Assembly: GCA_021604405.1 (NCBI GenBank) | Contig: BQJA01000003.1 | Span: 1-64,000 of the forward strand | Length of the DNA stretch: 64,000 nt | Direction: 5' to 3' | DNA from: Nitrosomonas sp. | GTDB taxonomy: Bacteria > Pseudomonadota > Gammaproteobacteria > Burkholderiales > Nitrosomonadaceae | Part shown: one piece after another, positions 1 through 7,632 of the stretch | Numbering within the stretch: position 1 is the stretch's first letter | Layout of the letters: the number at the start of each line of letters is the position of its first letter | Translations under genes and position numbers: made by a program | The notes under the pieces: model-generated | What the model was told of the DNA's origin: nothing | The model's database searches: none | Seen by the model: the letters and a program-made list of their open reading frames with translations, nothing else

Positions 1-668
1 TTGGCAATATATGTAGTCACTAAGAGCTATTGAATTTGCATGAAAACTAATTGCATATATCAAAATTATTTGCTATAAAAAAATCGGAATATTTATGCAG
101 AAACAAATAGTTATGTAGACACAAACGAAGCAACATTTTTTCCCTAAAAGTTAAAAAAAATCATTATGTTAGGCGCCGAACCCATGCCATCCAAGTAGGG
201 AACATCCGGTAAAAAGTGTTCATCTTATTTGAATCCGTCGGCTAATCGCTATTCAGATGAAACAATTTTGCGGTCTATGGTTTTGTCGCAAATATTCGCA
301 AAGTACAAAACCACAGTTCTTTGTAAACACCGTTATCACGCTAAAGCTTATAAACTGCTTATAGGCTGGTGTATTTCAATCAGACAGTTGTCCTTTCGGA
401 TCATATGTGTGGTTGCAATGCCATCGATGATTGCTTTCACTAAATGTAAGGCTTTGAATCCTATTATGAGGTTTGTGATTTTTTTGATGAAACGGTGATC
501 CTATTCCACCACATTATTAAGCGCTTATTCAGAAATTCAGCGGTCATCTATTCAATGCTAAGTAAGAGTCCGATTTGAGATAAATTGATAGGCATGTTCG
601 AGCACGTTTTTTCGGAACACAATCATATTTACATCCAGAGTGCCATTCTGATGACAATTTTTTTCACG
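1..668. other. AT-rich gene-poor left edge
   Basis: I see no convincing gene here. A 89-codon open frame on the plus strand (229-498, TTG start) has no recognisable family, no clear ribosome binding site and an unusual composition, so I do not call it. The stretch directly borders the decayed transposase remnant and may be further insertion-sequence debris. I could not find a terminal inverted repeat that would fix the element's end. Confidence 0.4.
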
Positions 669-992
669 CTAAAAAAACTGTACCAACACCAGCAGGTTCA
701 TGATCAGGAAGATACTGTTAATCTATGCTATAGAAGTATCAGCGCGTCTAGTTCAAAAATTTTTGAGGCGATAGCCATACTTTCCTTGTTCAAACTTGCC
801 TTCAATCTGAATCCGTTGCCGATATTCCTGTCGACGCTGTGCCTTCAAGCGCTTCATCTCGTCTTCGTTTTCGGGGGTGACCATAGATGGGCGTCGCAGT
901 GGCTTGCCGGCAAATCGTATATTGCGTTGTTACAGAAAGCTGCGATTGTCGCGCGAACCATATGCCGTAGTTGCATCCAGATAGATCGCTTA
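669..992 (-). pseudogene. IS5/IS1182-type transposase, C-terminal remnant
   Basis: Reading the minus strand from about 990 to 669 gives the C-terminal third of a DDE transposase. An AYGSRDNRSFL-like stretch is followed by IRFAGKPLRRP, then TPENEDEMKRLKAQRRQEYR, the catalytic-region motif QRIQIEGKFEQGKYGYRL, and a closing segment with RRADTS and FLIMNLLVLVQFF. The family (IS5/IS1182 group) ends with the pattern R(I/V)xIEGKFGQxK...RAxxADTS, which I recognise here. The frame is broken by a TAA just before the QRNIRF stretch, a TGA where an Arg/Ile would be expected after KNF, and a TAG at the usual Trp of AWINS. It ends at a TAG at 671-669. No N-terminal DDE part is present, so the copy is dead and old. 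It abuts the ogt fragment, suggesting the insertion or a later deletion removed the end of that gene. Confidence 0.75.
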
Positions 993-1174
993 AAATAAGT
1001 ATCATGCTGTTCCACCGGAAAATGAAAGGCTTGCCGTTTTCCATCAAAATACGCCTGCAGTTGTCGTTTACAATAGACACAAAGTTCATTGACGTGGGTG
1101 GCGCGATCTTGCGGCTCGACAAAATTCAGCCTTGCAAAGCCGTGCTTTGTTGCTTGAGTTTCCATAAGACCCAA
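960..1174 (-). pseudogene. ogt: methylated-DNA--cysteine S-methyltransferase, N-terminal fragment
   Basis: The minus-strand frame from a TTG at 1174 (or ATG at 1165) encodes about 70 residues. They match the region before the active site of O6-alkylguanine-DNA alkyltransferases: HGFARLNFVE, then the RQLQAYFDGKRQAFHFPVE stretch, and FKRSIWMQLRH. This corresponds to the family pattern QLxEYFxGxRxxFxLPLxxxGTxFQxxVWxAL. The family continues with IPYGxTxSY and the catalytic PCHR motif, but here the frame runs into transposase remnant sequence, so neither the catalytic Cys nor the DNA-binding helix is present. The N-terminus is also shorter than usual. A repair function for this fragment is excluded on sequence grounds; the family assignment is my motif recognition. 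Confidence 0.6.
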
Positions 1175-1193
1175 AATTGTATCTATACAATTT
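1174..1193. promoter_or_regulatory. 20-bp operator-like palindrome
   Basis: A perfect 9-bp inverted repeat (AAATTGTAT / ATACAATTT) with a 2-bp centre lies right at the beginning of the ogt fragment. Its TTGTAT..ATACAA core resembles operators of GntR-type regulators. No regulator gene is adjacent, so the role is unknown. Confidence 0.3.
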
Positions 1194-1249
1194 AATTGGC
1201 ATACATTAAGTTTGTTTCAAATACATCCGCTTATCCACATTATAAAAAA

Positions 1250-2947
1250 CTAAAACTTAAAAGTAACCATGGTATATCCATAATTGGTGCCGGCACTGCC
1301 AGGACTCTGCGGAACCTTGTCATAGTAATCACCTTTAAACAAATGAGTGTAACCAATGTCGAAGCTCATGCGTTTCCAGTAACTGAACTTGGGACTCCAT
1401 CTTAGGCTCATATCAAACAAACTCCCTAAATAACTGCCCGATTGTCCGGTTGGATCCTGTAAACCTGTCCCTACAAATGAGCCGCGCTTATCGGCCAACC
1501 AAAATGCGCGTTGTGACATCATCAGTCTGACGGTAGGCGTTGGATCGAGCGTTGCGCGCATTCCCACAGGTGAAAGAATATTGGATGGAAAAAATACGCC
1601 CAAGATTCCGGTAGGGCCGAATTCAACACGGCGTTTCGCAAATAGAAAATCAAAGTTTTTATTTGGGTCGCGGTCTCCTGATGCATAGTCAAATAAATAA
1701 ATCATCCTGAATGGCATTTCTGTACGGAAACTATAGCCCACTTCTCCGTGATGCCGATTTGCAAAATAATTGACGTTAGCGACTTCTCCGAATTGATACA
1801 TGGATTCAATTTCGTAGTCCAGCTTACCTTTGATAGGGAGTGCATACACCCTAAAGCCTGTGGTATAAATGTTGCGTAGGCTTTTTTTATCTCCCTCATT
1901 GAGTGCAAAGAAGTATAAATCTGCATTGGCCAATGATATATCACGGTTAGTGATTTGAGCGCCTGAGAAAAATGTAACGGGTTTAAAATCATCCAATTCA
2001 AATGGTTCTCGGTTGACAGGAGAAGTCCCAAATACTCTCGCGCCCCATCCTTTTTGATTCGAACCCACCGTCAATTGCACGCCGTCAAATGTAGGTGTAA
2101 AGGGGCCAAAACGATGGCCCGCTATCAAACGTCCTTCTCCGAAATCCATCACCATGCGCCCAATTTCAACTTCTCCTGGCAAACCTGTTCTAAAAAAATT
2201 CTCGGTCCTCATATTGACACGAAGCTGCGTAAAATCAAAATGATTAGAAAAAACCGCTGAATTTTGTTGTCCGTGCTCTGCAACCGGCGCGCGGAAATCA
2301 GAGAGCTCAAGTGCGAATGAAAGAGGATCTTTTTTATTAAACTCAAACAAAAAACGTGTTCGCATATGAACCTGTTGGTCATCGCCTGGAATCGCGCTGG
2401 TAAAACCGTTGTCATATGCCTCATAGCGCGTACGGTGTTCAATGGCCATATCAAGCCAATCCGGTGTGTAAGCAGAAAGGGGCGTTTCATGTGATTCCAT
2501 AAGTCTGGTTAAATTATCAAAATCGCCTAAGAAATGTCCTGTATCGCCAATTACAAAACCCGAAGGTCTTGTCTTTTCAGTAGATGTTGTGGCGGCGAGA
2601 ATGTTTTTACTTTTAAAAACTAATGATTTCTGTTCTTTAATTTTCTTATCCTCTGCAGCTTTTGTTTCCGTCGCGAAGACAATGTTTACCGATGTACAAC
2701 ACCCAACAACAAAAAGAATCGCAAAAAACTTTATTGGTAGTTTGTTGAACTTCAATTCGGAACATAATTTTGTTATATAGCAATGTCCTGAGCGAATACC
2801 AGCTTCAACAAACGGTCGAGAATGATGAAGTAAAGGACTATGAAGAACTGGTTTTCTGGTTTTCACAATAGACCACAAAAAGAAAGAAAGTCTTAACGGC
2901 ATGAAGAACAAGCCGATGAATTTATAGTAGAATTTCTCAAACAACAT
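1250..2947 (-). CDS. outer-membrane porin, alginate-export (AlgE-like) family
   Basis: This protein of up to 565 residues reads as an outer-membrane beta-barrel. After about residue 100 it is a series of alternating amphipathic strands rich in aromatic girdle residues, with recurring patterns such as IEHRTRYEAYDNGF, MRTRFLFEF, VEIGRMVMDFGEGRL and GARVFGT, and it ends in the C-terminal Phe (VTFKF) used for BAM recognition. The IEHRxRYE opening and the RxxxDFGEGRLIAG motif are typical of the alginate-export porin family. The ATG at 2947 has a good AGGAG 8 nt upstream. However, it gives an odd 60-residue leader with its own hydrophobic stretch, while a TTG at 2755 would give a textbook signal peptide ending VFA|TE. 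An array of TTAA half-sites lies about 215 bp upstream, shared with sbtA and others. Likely role: passage of a small anion or organic solute through the outer membrane; the substrate is not visible. Confidence 0.75.
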   Translation of the reverse strand: MLFEKFYYKFIGLFFMPLRLSFFLWSIVKTRKPVLHSPLLHHSRPFVEAGIRSGHCYITKLCSELKFNKLPIKFFAILFVVGCCTSVNIVFATETKAAEDKKIKEQKSLVFKSKNILAATTSTEKTRPSGFVIGDTGHFLGDFDNLTRLMESHETPLSAYTPDWLDMAIEHRTRYEAYDNGFTSAIPGDDQQVHMRTRFLFEFNKKDPLSFALELSDFRAPVAEHGQQNSAVFSNHFDFTQLRVNMRTENFFRTGLPGEVEIGRMVMDFGEGRLIAGHRFGPFTPTFDGVQLTVGSNQKGWGARVFGTSPVNREPFELDDFKPVTFFSGAQITNRDISLANADLYFFALNEGDKKSLRNIYTTGFRVYALPIKGKLDYEIESMYQFGEVANVNYFANRHHGEVGYSFRTEMPFRMIYLFDYASGDRDPNKNFDFLFAKRRVEFGPTGILGVFFPSNILSPVGMRATLDPTPTVRLMMSQRAFWLADKRGSFVGTGLQDPTGQSGSYLGSLFDMSLRWSPKFSYWKRMSFDIGYTHLFKGDYYDKVPQSPGSAGTNYGYTMVTFKF

Positions 2948-3434
2948 GTAAATTACTCCTTATGCCTGGCTTTACACCAGGTAAATTGTAAAAACTAAGT
3001 TAGTTTGAGAAAGTGCATAAATGTCAATTTTTTGCCCTGCACGAACAGTTTTTATTATTGAAATTCTGGGTAACCGTCGCTTCGATTGTTCCATGCAAGT
3101 TCTGATTGCTTTGCTGCAGCTTTCTCATTGTCAGATTAAACTTGCAAGGGTCAGAAAAGCGTTAAGACTCTGTTAAAACAATGTTAAAAAAGAAATTAAT
3201 CCCGTTTAAGGAGAATTTGAAGCTTACGACACATTTTTAATGTACGTGCCTACAGAAATAATTGTTTAAGCAAGATAATTTATATTATTCTCAGATAAGA
3301 GCAGTGAGACGCAATTTATTTTACTTATGCGCTATATAGCCATGAGGATGGCCGTATGGATTAAATTTCAATTCGCCAGTGGAACATCTTTTGTTCCAGA
3401 ATTCGTTATTTGTCTGTATCTTTATACAGTTTAG
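2948..3434. other. intergenic region with regulatory array
   Basis: About 490 bp separate the porin from the end of kinase 1. It contains the three-unit half-site array at 3161-3188 and the leader (3101-3166) that resembles the sbtA leader. I see no coding sequence. The remainder (3190-3434) is AT-rich without recognisable structure. Confidence 0.5.
3161..3188 (-). promoter_or_regulatory. 11-bp-periodic TTAA half-site array upstream of porin
   Basis: Read in the porin direction, three half-sites are spaced exactly 11 bp apart: TTTAAC (3188-3183), TTTAAC (3177-3172) and CTTAAC (3166-3161). Direct hexamers containing TTAA with 5-bp spacers are the known binding architecture of PmrA/QseB-type OmpR-family regulators (TTAA-N7-TTAA). 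That the neighbouring regulators bind here is inference. The same array type occurs at five other upstream regions in the first 13.4 kb. Confidence 0.55.
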
Positions 3435-4718
3435 TCAGGAAAAAAACAGCACTGTAAAGCAGGTACCCTGGCCTTTAATACTTTCAAAGGTAACCGTCCA
3501 GCCATAACGCTCACAGATGCGTTGAACGATCGCTAAACCCAATCCGAAACTATTTGGATCATCCGAATTTTTTTTCACATTTTGTTTGAGTATTCGGGCT
3601 TGCGTAGTTGCGTCAATTCCAATACCGGTATCAACGATTGTGAGTTGATTTGATGTTAGCAATACTGTGGTTGTACCTTGCTCAGTATATCGGAAGGCAT
3701 TTCGTACTAGATTGGCAACAAGAACACTGAGAATTCCTGGAGGTGCCGATACTTTTAATTGCCCATTTTCCTTGATAATTACATCAACCGGCTTATTACC
3801 TAACCATACTTTCTGCTGCTCGACCACTTTATGGACTATAGGCCCCATTTCACAAACTGCGCAGCAGTCGCAGTAGTTTGTTGAGTCATTGTTAATTTGT
3901 GCCAATACAAGAAATGTCTCGATCAACTCAGTCATTTCGGCGACTGCACGCTGTATTCTTTGAATTCTCTTATGTTCTACAGTTGACAGGTCCTTTGTTG
4001 CAGCTAAGACTTCTGCCGCCAGACTTATGCTGGTAACGGGTGTTCGCAGTTCATGGCTTACATTGCTCGCAAATTCCTTTTCGCGATTTAATAAATACTG
4101 CAATTGTTCGTGATAATGCTGTAATTCGCGTGCTAAAGCACCTATTTCGTCATCGTAGAACCCTGTCAAATCGAGAGGCCGGTCTGGTTTATTTTTTGAT
4201 GTCGTGATCTGATTAGCGAGTTGCTTAATAGGGCGGACAATATGATGTGATGCGCACCAACCGATAGCAAGCGCAATCATCAAAATAACAATCGAACACA
4301 ACCCAATCAGATAAATAAAATCTTGTTCACGTTCGTGAATATTGGTATCGTCAAATTTCACGACATAACGCAAATCGTCATCATGTTCGACCAATACCCT
4401 GTAATCTCGCTTACGGTATGTCAAATCGTGTACGCCCTGAGAAAGGCCGCGCACATGCTCTGGCATTTTATATATTTCATCGAGTGGCGCAACGTAAATA
4501 CTTGTTGTCCGCGAACGAAAAGTCCCTGAAGTTTGTGCATTTTCGACCTGTAACCGAAAGTGCTTTAGTTCATCGTATAGTATGTCATCAAGCATACTTG
4601 TTTCGATTGCTTTAAACACGGCAAACAAGCTTAAGCCAAGCATGAGCGTTAATACAGTGCCAAAGTATAAAAACGCAAAGGTAATACGCCGCGCAATGCG
4701 GTTAGTTGTCTTCTGCAT
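3435..4718 (-). CDS. sensor histidine kinase 1, paralogue of the 10056 kinase
   Basis: A 427-residue inner-membrane histidine kinase from the ATG at 4718, which lies inside the end of the regulator gene (17-nt overlap, translational coupling). Order: TM1 about 14-36, a periplasmic sensor loop of about 100 residues with no recognised fold, TM2 about 135-156, HAMP to about 210, H-box FASNVSHELRTP with phospho-acceptor His222, then N-box NLVRNAFRYT, G1 DTGIGI and G2 GLGLAIV. It should phosphorylate Asp51 of the regulator encoded just upstream. Unlike its paralogue, it has a cluster of four cysteines (residues 283, 285, 286 and 289) between the dimerisation and ATPase domains, a possible metal or redox feature. 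The longer open frame starting at 4886 runs antiparallel to nothing useful and overlaps the regulator, so I reject that start. The signal sensed is unknown. Confidence 0.9.
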   Translation of the reverse strand: MQKTTNRIARRITFAFLYFGTVLTLMLGLSLFAVFKAIETSMLDDILYDELKHFRLQVENAQTSGTFRSRTTSIYVAPLDEIYKMPEHVRGLSQGVHDLTYRKRDYRVLVEHDDDLRYVVKFDDTNIHEREQDFIYLIGLCSIVILMIALAIGWCASHHIVRPIKQLANQITTSKNKPDRPLDLTGFYDDEIGALARELQHYHEQLQYLLNREKEFASNVSHELRTPVTSISLAAEVLAATKDLSTVEHKRIQRIQRAVAEMTELIETFLVLAQINNDSTNYCDCCAVCEMGPIVHKVVEQQKVWLGNKPVDVIIKENGQLKVSAPPGILSVLVANLVRNAFRYTEQGTTTVLLTSNQLTIVDTGIGIDATTQARILKQNVKKNSDDPNSFGLGLAIVQRICERYGWTVTFESIKGQGTCFTVLFFS

Positions 4719-5388
4719 TGTTGACCGTAAGTTTATAGCCGAAGCCACGCACCGTATGCAAAAGTTGACGATCAAAAGGCTTATCAACAACTTGACGAAG
4801 ATTAGACAGATGGGTGCGTAACGCGTCGCTATCCGGCGGATTGTCCTGCCAAACTGCATATTCGAGTTCTTTGCGCTTGACAACACGGTGAGGATTCTGC
4901 ATCAAATACAGCAACAGACGAAATAGGATAGGATTAAGATTAATTTGCTTGCCGGCGCGATTTACTTCATGCGTGTCCGTATTAAGCGAGAGGTCTGCGA
5001 CCAGCAATTGGGAGGCCGGTATATGGTTGCCGCGTTCGGACAACACTTTTACGCGCGCCGCAAGCTCTTCTAAGGAGAAGGGTTTGGTCAAATAGTCGTC
5101 TGCACCTGATCGGAAACCTTCGAGTTTATTCTCAACTGAATTTTTCGCCGTTAACATGAGCACGGGTATTAACTGCTGGGCATCCCGACGTAGTCGACAG
5201 CAGAGATCAATGCCATTGATGCCTGGCAAACTCAAGTCTAAGATAATAGCGTCATATTCTTTCGTGACTGCCAGATGCAAACCTGTCACGCCATCACCCG
5301 CCGCGTCAACGGTGTAACCCAATACTTCCAAGTAATCATAGATGCTCGCAGCGATGTCTTGGTTGTCCTCTATGATAAGCACTCGCAT
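4702..5388 (-). CDS. OmpR/QseB-type response regulator 1
   Basis: A 228-residue regulator: receiver domain 1-115 with acidic pocket E7/D8, phospho-acceptor Asp51 (ILDLSLPG), Thr80 and Lys102 (LTKPFS), followed by a winged-helix Trans_reg_C domain ending in the usual TVRGFGYKL. The ATG at 5388 has AGGAG 7 nt upstream and matches the start of the two paralogues in this window, so I prefer it to the longer frame from 5451. It is closely similar to the regulator at 9386 and to the lone receiver at 7023. Three degenerate 11-bp-spaced half-sites lie about 60 nt upstream, suggesting autoregulation. Subfamily placement near QseB/PmrA is by overall pattern and half-site type, not by search. Confidence 0.92.
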   Translation of the reverse strand: MRVLIIEDNQDIAASIYDYLEVLGYTVDAAGDGVTGLHLAVTKEYDAIILDLSLPGINGIDLCCRLRRDAQQLIPVLMLTAKNSVENKLEGFRSGADDYLTKPFSLEELAARVKVLSERGNHIPASQLLVADLSLNTDTHEVNRAGKQINLNPILFRLLLYLMQNPHRVVKRKELEYAVWQDNPPDSDALRTHLSNLRQVVDKPFDRQLLHTVRGFGYKLTVNNAEDN

Positions 5389-5446
5389 GAAAATGCTCCT
5401 AATTCGCCTATACTCACTCAGTATAGTGGTGAAAAATAAAAATATA

Positions 5447-5474
5447 GTCAAATTAATGCCAAGGTAATGTTAAA
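5447..5474 (-). promoter_or_regulatory. degenerate half-site array upstream of regulator 1
   Basis: In gene direction the half-sites are TTTAAC (5474-5469), CTTGGC (5463-5458) and TTTGAC (5452-5447), with 5-bp spacers beginning ATTA. Only the first is a full match, but spacing and spacer bases agree with the other arrays. The position close to the start codon fits autoregulation. Confidence 0.4.
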
Positions 5475-5717
5475 TTAAAAATTATTCATTATTCTTTGGC
5501 TATATTAACCGCAAGCTAATACATATTTCCGTTCCCAAAATGAAGAAAAAATATTGCGCAAACATGTTCTTGGAAAGGCGCCGTTGGATAAAAAAAATCA
5601 ATTGACGCCTCATTTGCAAGTATACGCTCAAAAATTTCGGCATTAATTCTTATCTTTTTTCTCTGACAAAACAATACCTAATATTCCCATTAGATAATTT
5701 TTATCTATATATCTCAT

Positions 5718-5756
5718 TTTAACAACTGCTTAACATTATTTTGGCGTGGCTTTTAC
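5718..5756 (+). promoter_or_regulatory. half-site array upstream of yfdX
   Basis: On the plus strand, in the gene direction, the 11-bp-spaced half-sites are TTTAAC (5718-5723), CTTAAC (5729-5734), TTTGGC (5740-5745) and TTTTAC (5751-5756). The first two are exact; the last two are degenerate in the same way as those upstream of regulators 1 and 3. They lie 80-120 bp before the start codon. Confidence 0.45.
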
Positions 5757-5838
5757 CTGCATTCATTTAATGTTCTGGTTACGTCTGTGATTTGTAGTCA
5801 TCACAACGTTAGACCTTTTAACTGTTTGGAGAGATGAC

Positions 5839-6720
5839 ATGAAAAAGATTACCTTAATCTGTGGCTTAATATTAACTGCCACGTTTATACATTCAGGCTT
5901 AGTTTTTTCTGTAAACACGTCAAAAAAAGACACAGCCGCCGAAAAAAAAGATACCCAAATTGAGTTACAACCTGAGCATTCCCAATCGTTGGCGCATAAA
6001 ATGATGGGACACATTAACCTCGCCAAATTTGCGCTGGCTTCAAAGCTGCCTCGTGAAGCCACGCATCATATCGAGAAAGCGCAAATCATCAAAACCCAAT
6101 TAGCATCACAATTACCGGAATTCAAAATCAACTCTACGTTTAATTATGGCAAAGTAATCTACGCTGATCAGCATACCATCAAAGAACATTACGTACCCGT
6201 AGTGGATGATGTGCTTTTGATCAGTGACTATGAAACAATTTTCGAGAATTTAAAAGAACGGGGCGTGAAAGCAACCAACGCTAGCGTAGTTCATTTAGGT
6301 ATCTCAATAGATCTGCGCGAAGTTAAGAAAGCGCTTGATACGGCGCTCAGAGACATTAATCACAAGAAATACGACGAAGCACAGAATGCGCTTGCTGCAA
6401 TCTTTAAGGGTGCTATTATCCATGAAGAAAAAATCGAGGAACCTATACTTTCAGTCGCGGAAAACCTGGCGCTTGCTAAAGCATTTTTAAACAATGAACA
6501 GTACAATAAAGCGCATTTGACATTAAAATATGTTCAGGAGCATTTAAACAGTACAAACGGTGAGAGTCCTTTGCCTTTTGATCACGATAGTGCAAAAAAA
6601 CTCTCGGTCGAAATGAATGAGTTGCAAGCAGAGTTAAGAAGAAAAGATCCGACCATGACTCAAAGCCTCCACGATCGATTCAACCAATGGCGTAAAACAG
6701 TCAGAAAATGGTTTGGTTAA
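5839..6720 (+). CDS. YfdX family periplasmic protein
   Basis: A 293-residue exported protein with a clear signal peptide (MKKITLICGLILTATFIHSGLVFS, cleavage near 25-30). The mature part is mostly helical and has two related halves: AKFALASKLPREATHHIEKAQ and LAKAFLNNEQYNKAHLTLKYVQ. These resemble the repeated helical segments of YfdX-type proteins, which in E. coli are induced by the EvgA regulator; their molecular role is poorly defined. A preceding GGAGAG sits 6-10 nt before the ATG at 5839. It stands alone between divergent regulator genes and has a half-site array upstream, so it probably belongs to the same two-component regulon. The family assignment is moderate; a generic periplasmic helical-repeat protein is the alternative. 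Confidence 0.6.
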   Translation: MKKITLICGLILTATFIHSGLVFSVNTSKKDTAAEKKDTQIELQPEHSQSLAHKMMGHINLAKFALASKLPREATHHIEKAQIIKTQLASQLPEFKINSTFNYGKVIYADQHTIKEHYVPVVDDVLLISDYETIFENLKERGVKATNASVVHLGISIDLREVKKALDTALRDINHKKYDEAQNALAAIFKGAIIHEEKIEEPILSVAENLALAKAFLNNEQYNKAHLTLKYVQEHLNSTNGESPLPFDHDSAKKLSVEMNELQAELRRKDPTMTQSLHDRFNQWRKTVRKWFG

Positions 6721-7022
6721 GTTAGCTGAATCTGAGAACCAAAACCCGATTAGCGGGCTGATCTCCCGGTTTACCCGAAACCACCATTTTTGGAATTTAG
6801 CGTTCATTACAAACAGGCATGTATAAATGGGCAATCCGGGAGAGCGTGCTGTTCATTCAATATTTCCACCCACACACTAGCATCGCCAACCGGAGGAATC
6901 AATTAATATGGTAAACACAATCTGAGAAGCCTCCGGAAAAAAAATAAAAATCACTTGAAGGAGCCGGCTGAAACAGCTTGACTCAAATTAGAGCGCCTAC
7001 AAAAAACTCGAGAGGATTCAAG
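6721..7022. other. spacer between yfdX and truncated regulator
   Basis: These 302 bp between convergent genes carry no frame resembling the missing DNA-binding domain of the 7023 regulator. I saw only a small CCCG/CGGG hairpin near 6745 and no T-tract. The missing domain was therefore deleted or replaced rather than frameshifted. Confidence 0.4.
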
Positions 7023-7403
7023 TTACAAAATTGGTGTGCAATTAATATATCCAGTCAGCAATCGAACCCTTGCAGCCAGTTCTCTTAAGGAGAAAGGTTT
7101 CGTTAAGTAGTCGTCTGCACCTGAATTAAAGCCTTCCAATTTATTTTCGAGCGAAGTCTTAGCGGTCAACATCAGTACCGGTATTTGTCGCCGGGCAGTT
7201 TGTCGAAGTTGTCGGCAAATTTCGAAGCCATCAATGCCCGGCAGATTTAAATCCAAAATAATTACGCTATAATTTTTCGTAATTGCCAGTTGCAGGCCTG
7301 TTATTCCATTGTTCGCCACATCCACCGTATAGCCTAAAGCCTTTAAAAATTCATTTACGCTGGTAGCGGTATCTTGGTTGTCCTCAATAATAAGCACATG
7401 CAT
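7023..7403 (-). CDS. lone receiver-domain protein, truncated OmpR-type regulator
   Basis: 126 residues that match regulators 1 and 3 along the whole receiver domain: acidic pocket E7/D8, Asp51 in ILDLNLPG, Thr80, and Lys102 in LTKPFS. The protein stops about ten residues into the linker (ends YINCTPIL). The winged-helix DNA-binding domain present in both paralogues is missing. The ATG at 7403 keeps an AGGAG ribosome binding site and all phosphorylation residues are intact, so the gene may still be expressed, for instance as a phosphate sink competing for the two neighbouring kinases. It has no cognate kinase gene and I find no half-site array upstream. A decaying duplicate is the alternative reading. 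Confidence 0.75.
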   Translation of the reverse strand: MHVLIIEDNQDTATSVNEFLKALGYTVDVANNGITGLQLAITKNYSVIILDLNLPGIDGFEICRQLRQTARRQIPVLMLTAKTSLENKLEGFNSGADDYLTKPFSLRELAARVRLLTGYINCTPIL

Positions 7404-7632
7404 CGGTATGCTCCTGGTTAGCGTGTATAGAAGAAAAATTAATTATATTTTCTAGTGAAGAATCTGGATATAAGCTAAGTTCAGCTGTACTAGTTCAGTC
7501 TCTAACGAATACTGAGTCAGGTCTGAACCAGTACAGCAGGTACAATGCAACTAGCTTTATTCAAAGTCAGTGCATGGTATACGGGAACGCTTCAACTAAT
7601 AATTTCTATCTTTGAATAAAAAAACACCATGT

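Larger units (their letters stand above)
5389..5838. other. divergent intergenic region between regulator 1 and yfdX
   Basis: This 450-bp AT-rich divergent spacer holds two half-site arrays, one per direction (5447-5474 and 5718-5756). I see no open frame or RNA gene in it. Confidence 0.5.

Noticed and set aside
229..498. 89-codon plus-strand open frame at the left edge
   Set aside because: No family resemblance, TTG start without a ribosome binding site, and location in AT-rich insertion-sequence debris.
585..998. 137-codon plus-strand open frame
   Set aside because: It is antisense to the decayed transposase, whose minus-strand reading matches a known family.
6745..6760. Small CCCG/CGGG hairpin after yfdX
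   Set aside because: Stem of only four bases and no T-tract, so not a credible terminator.
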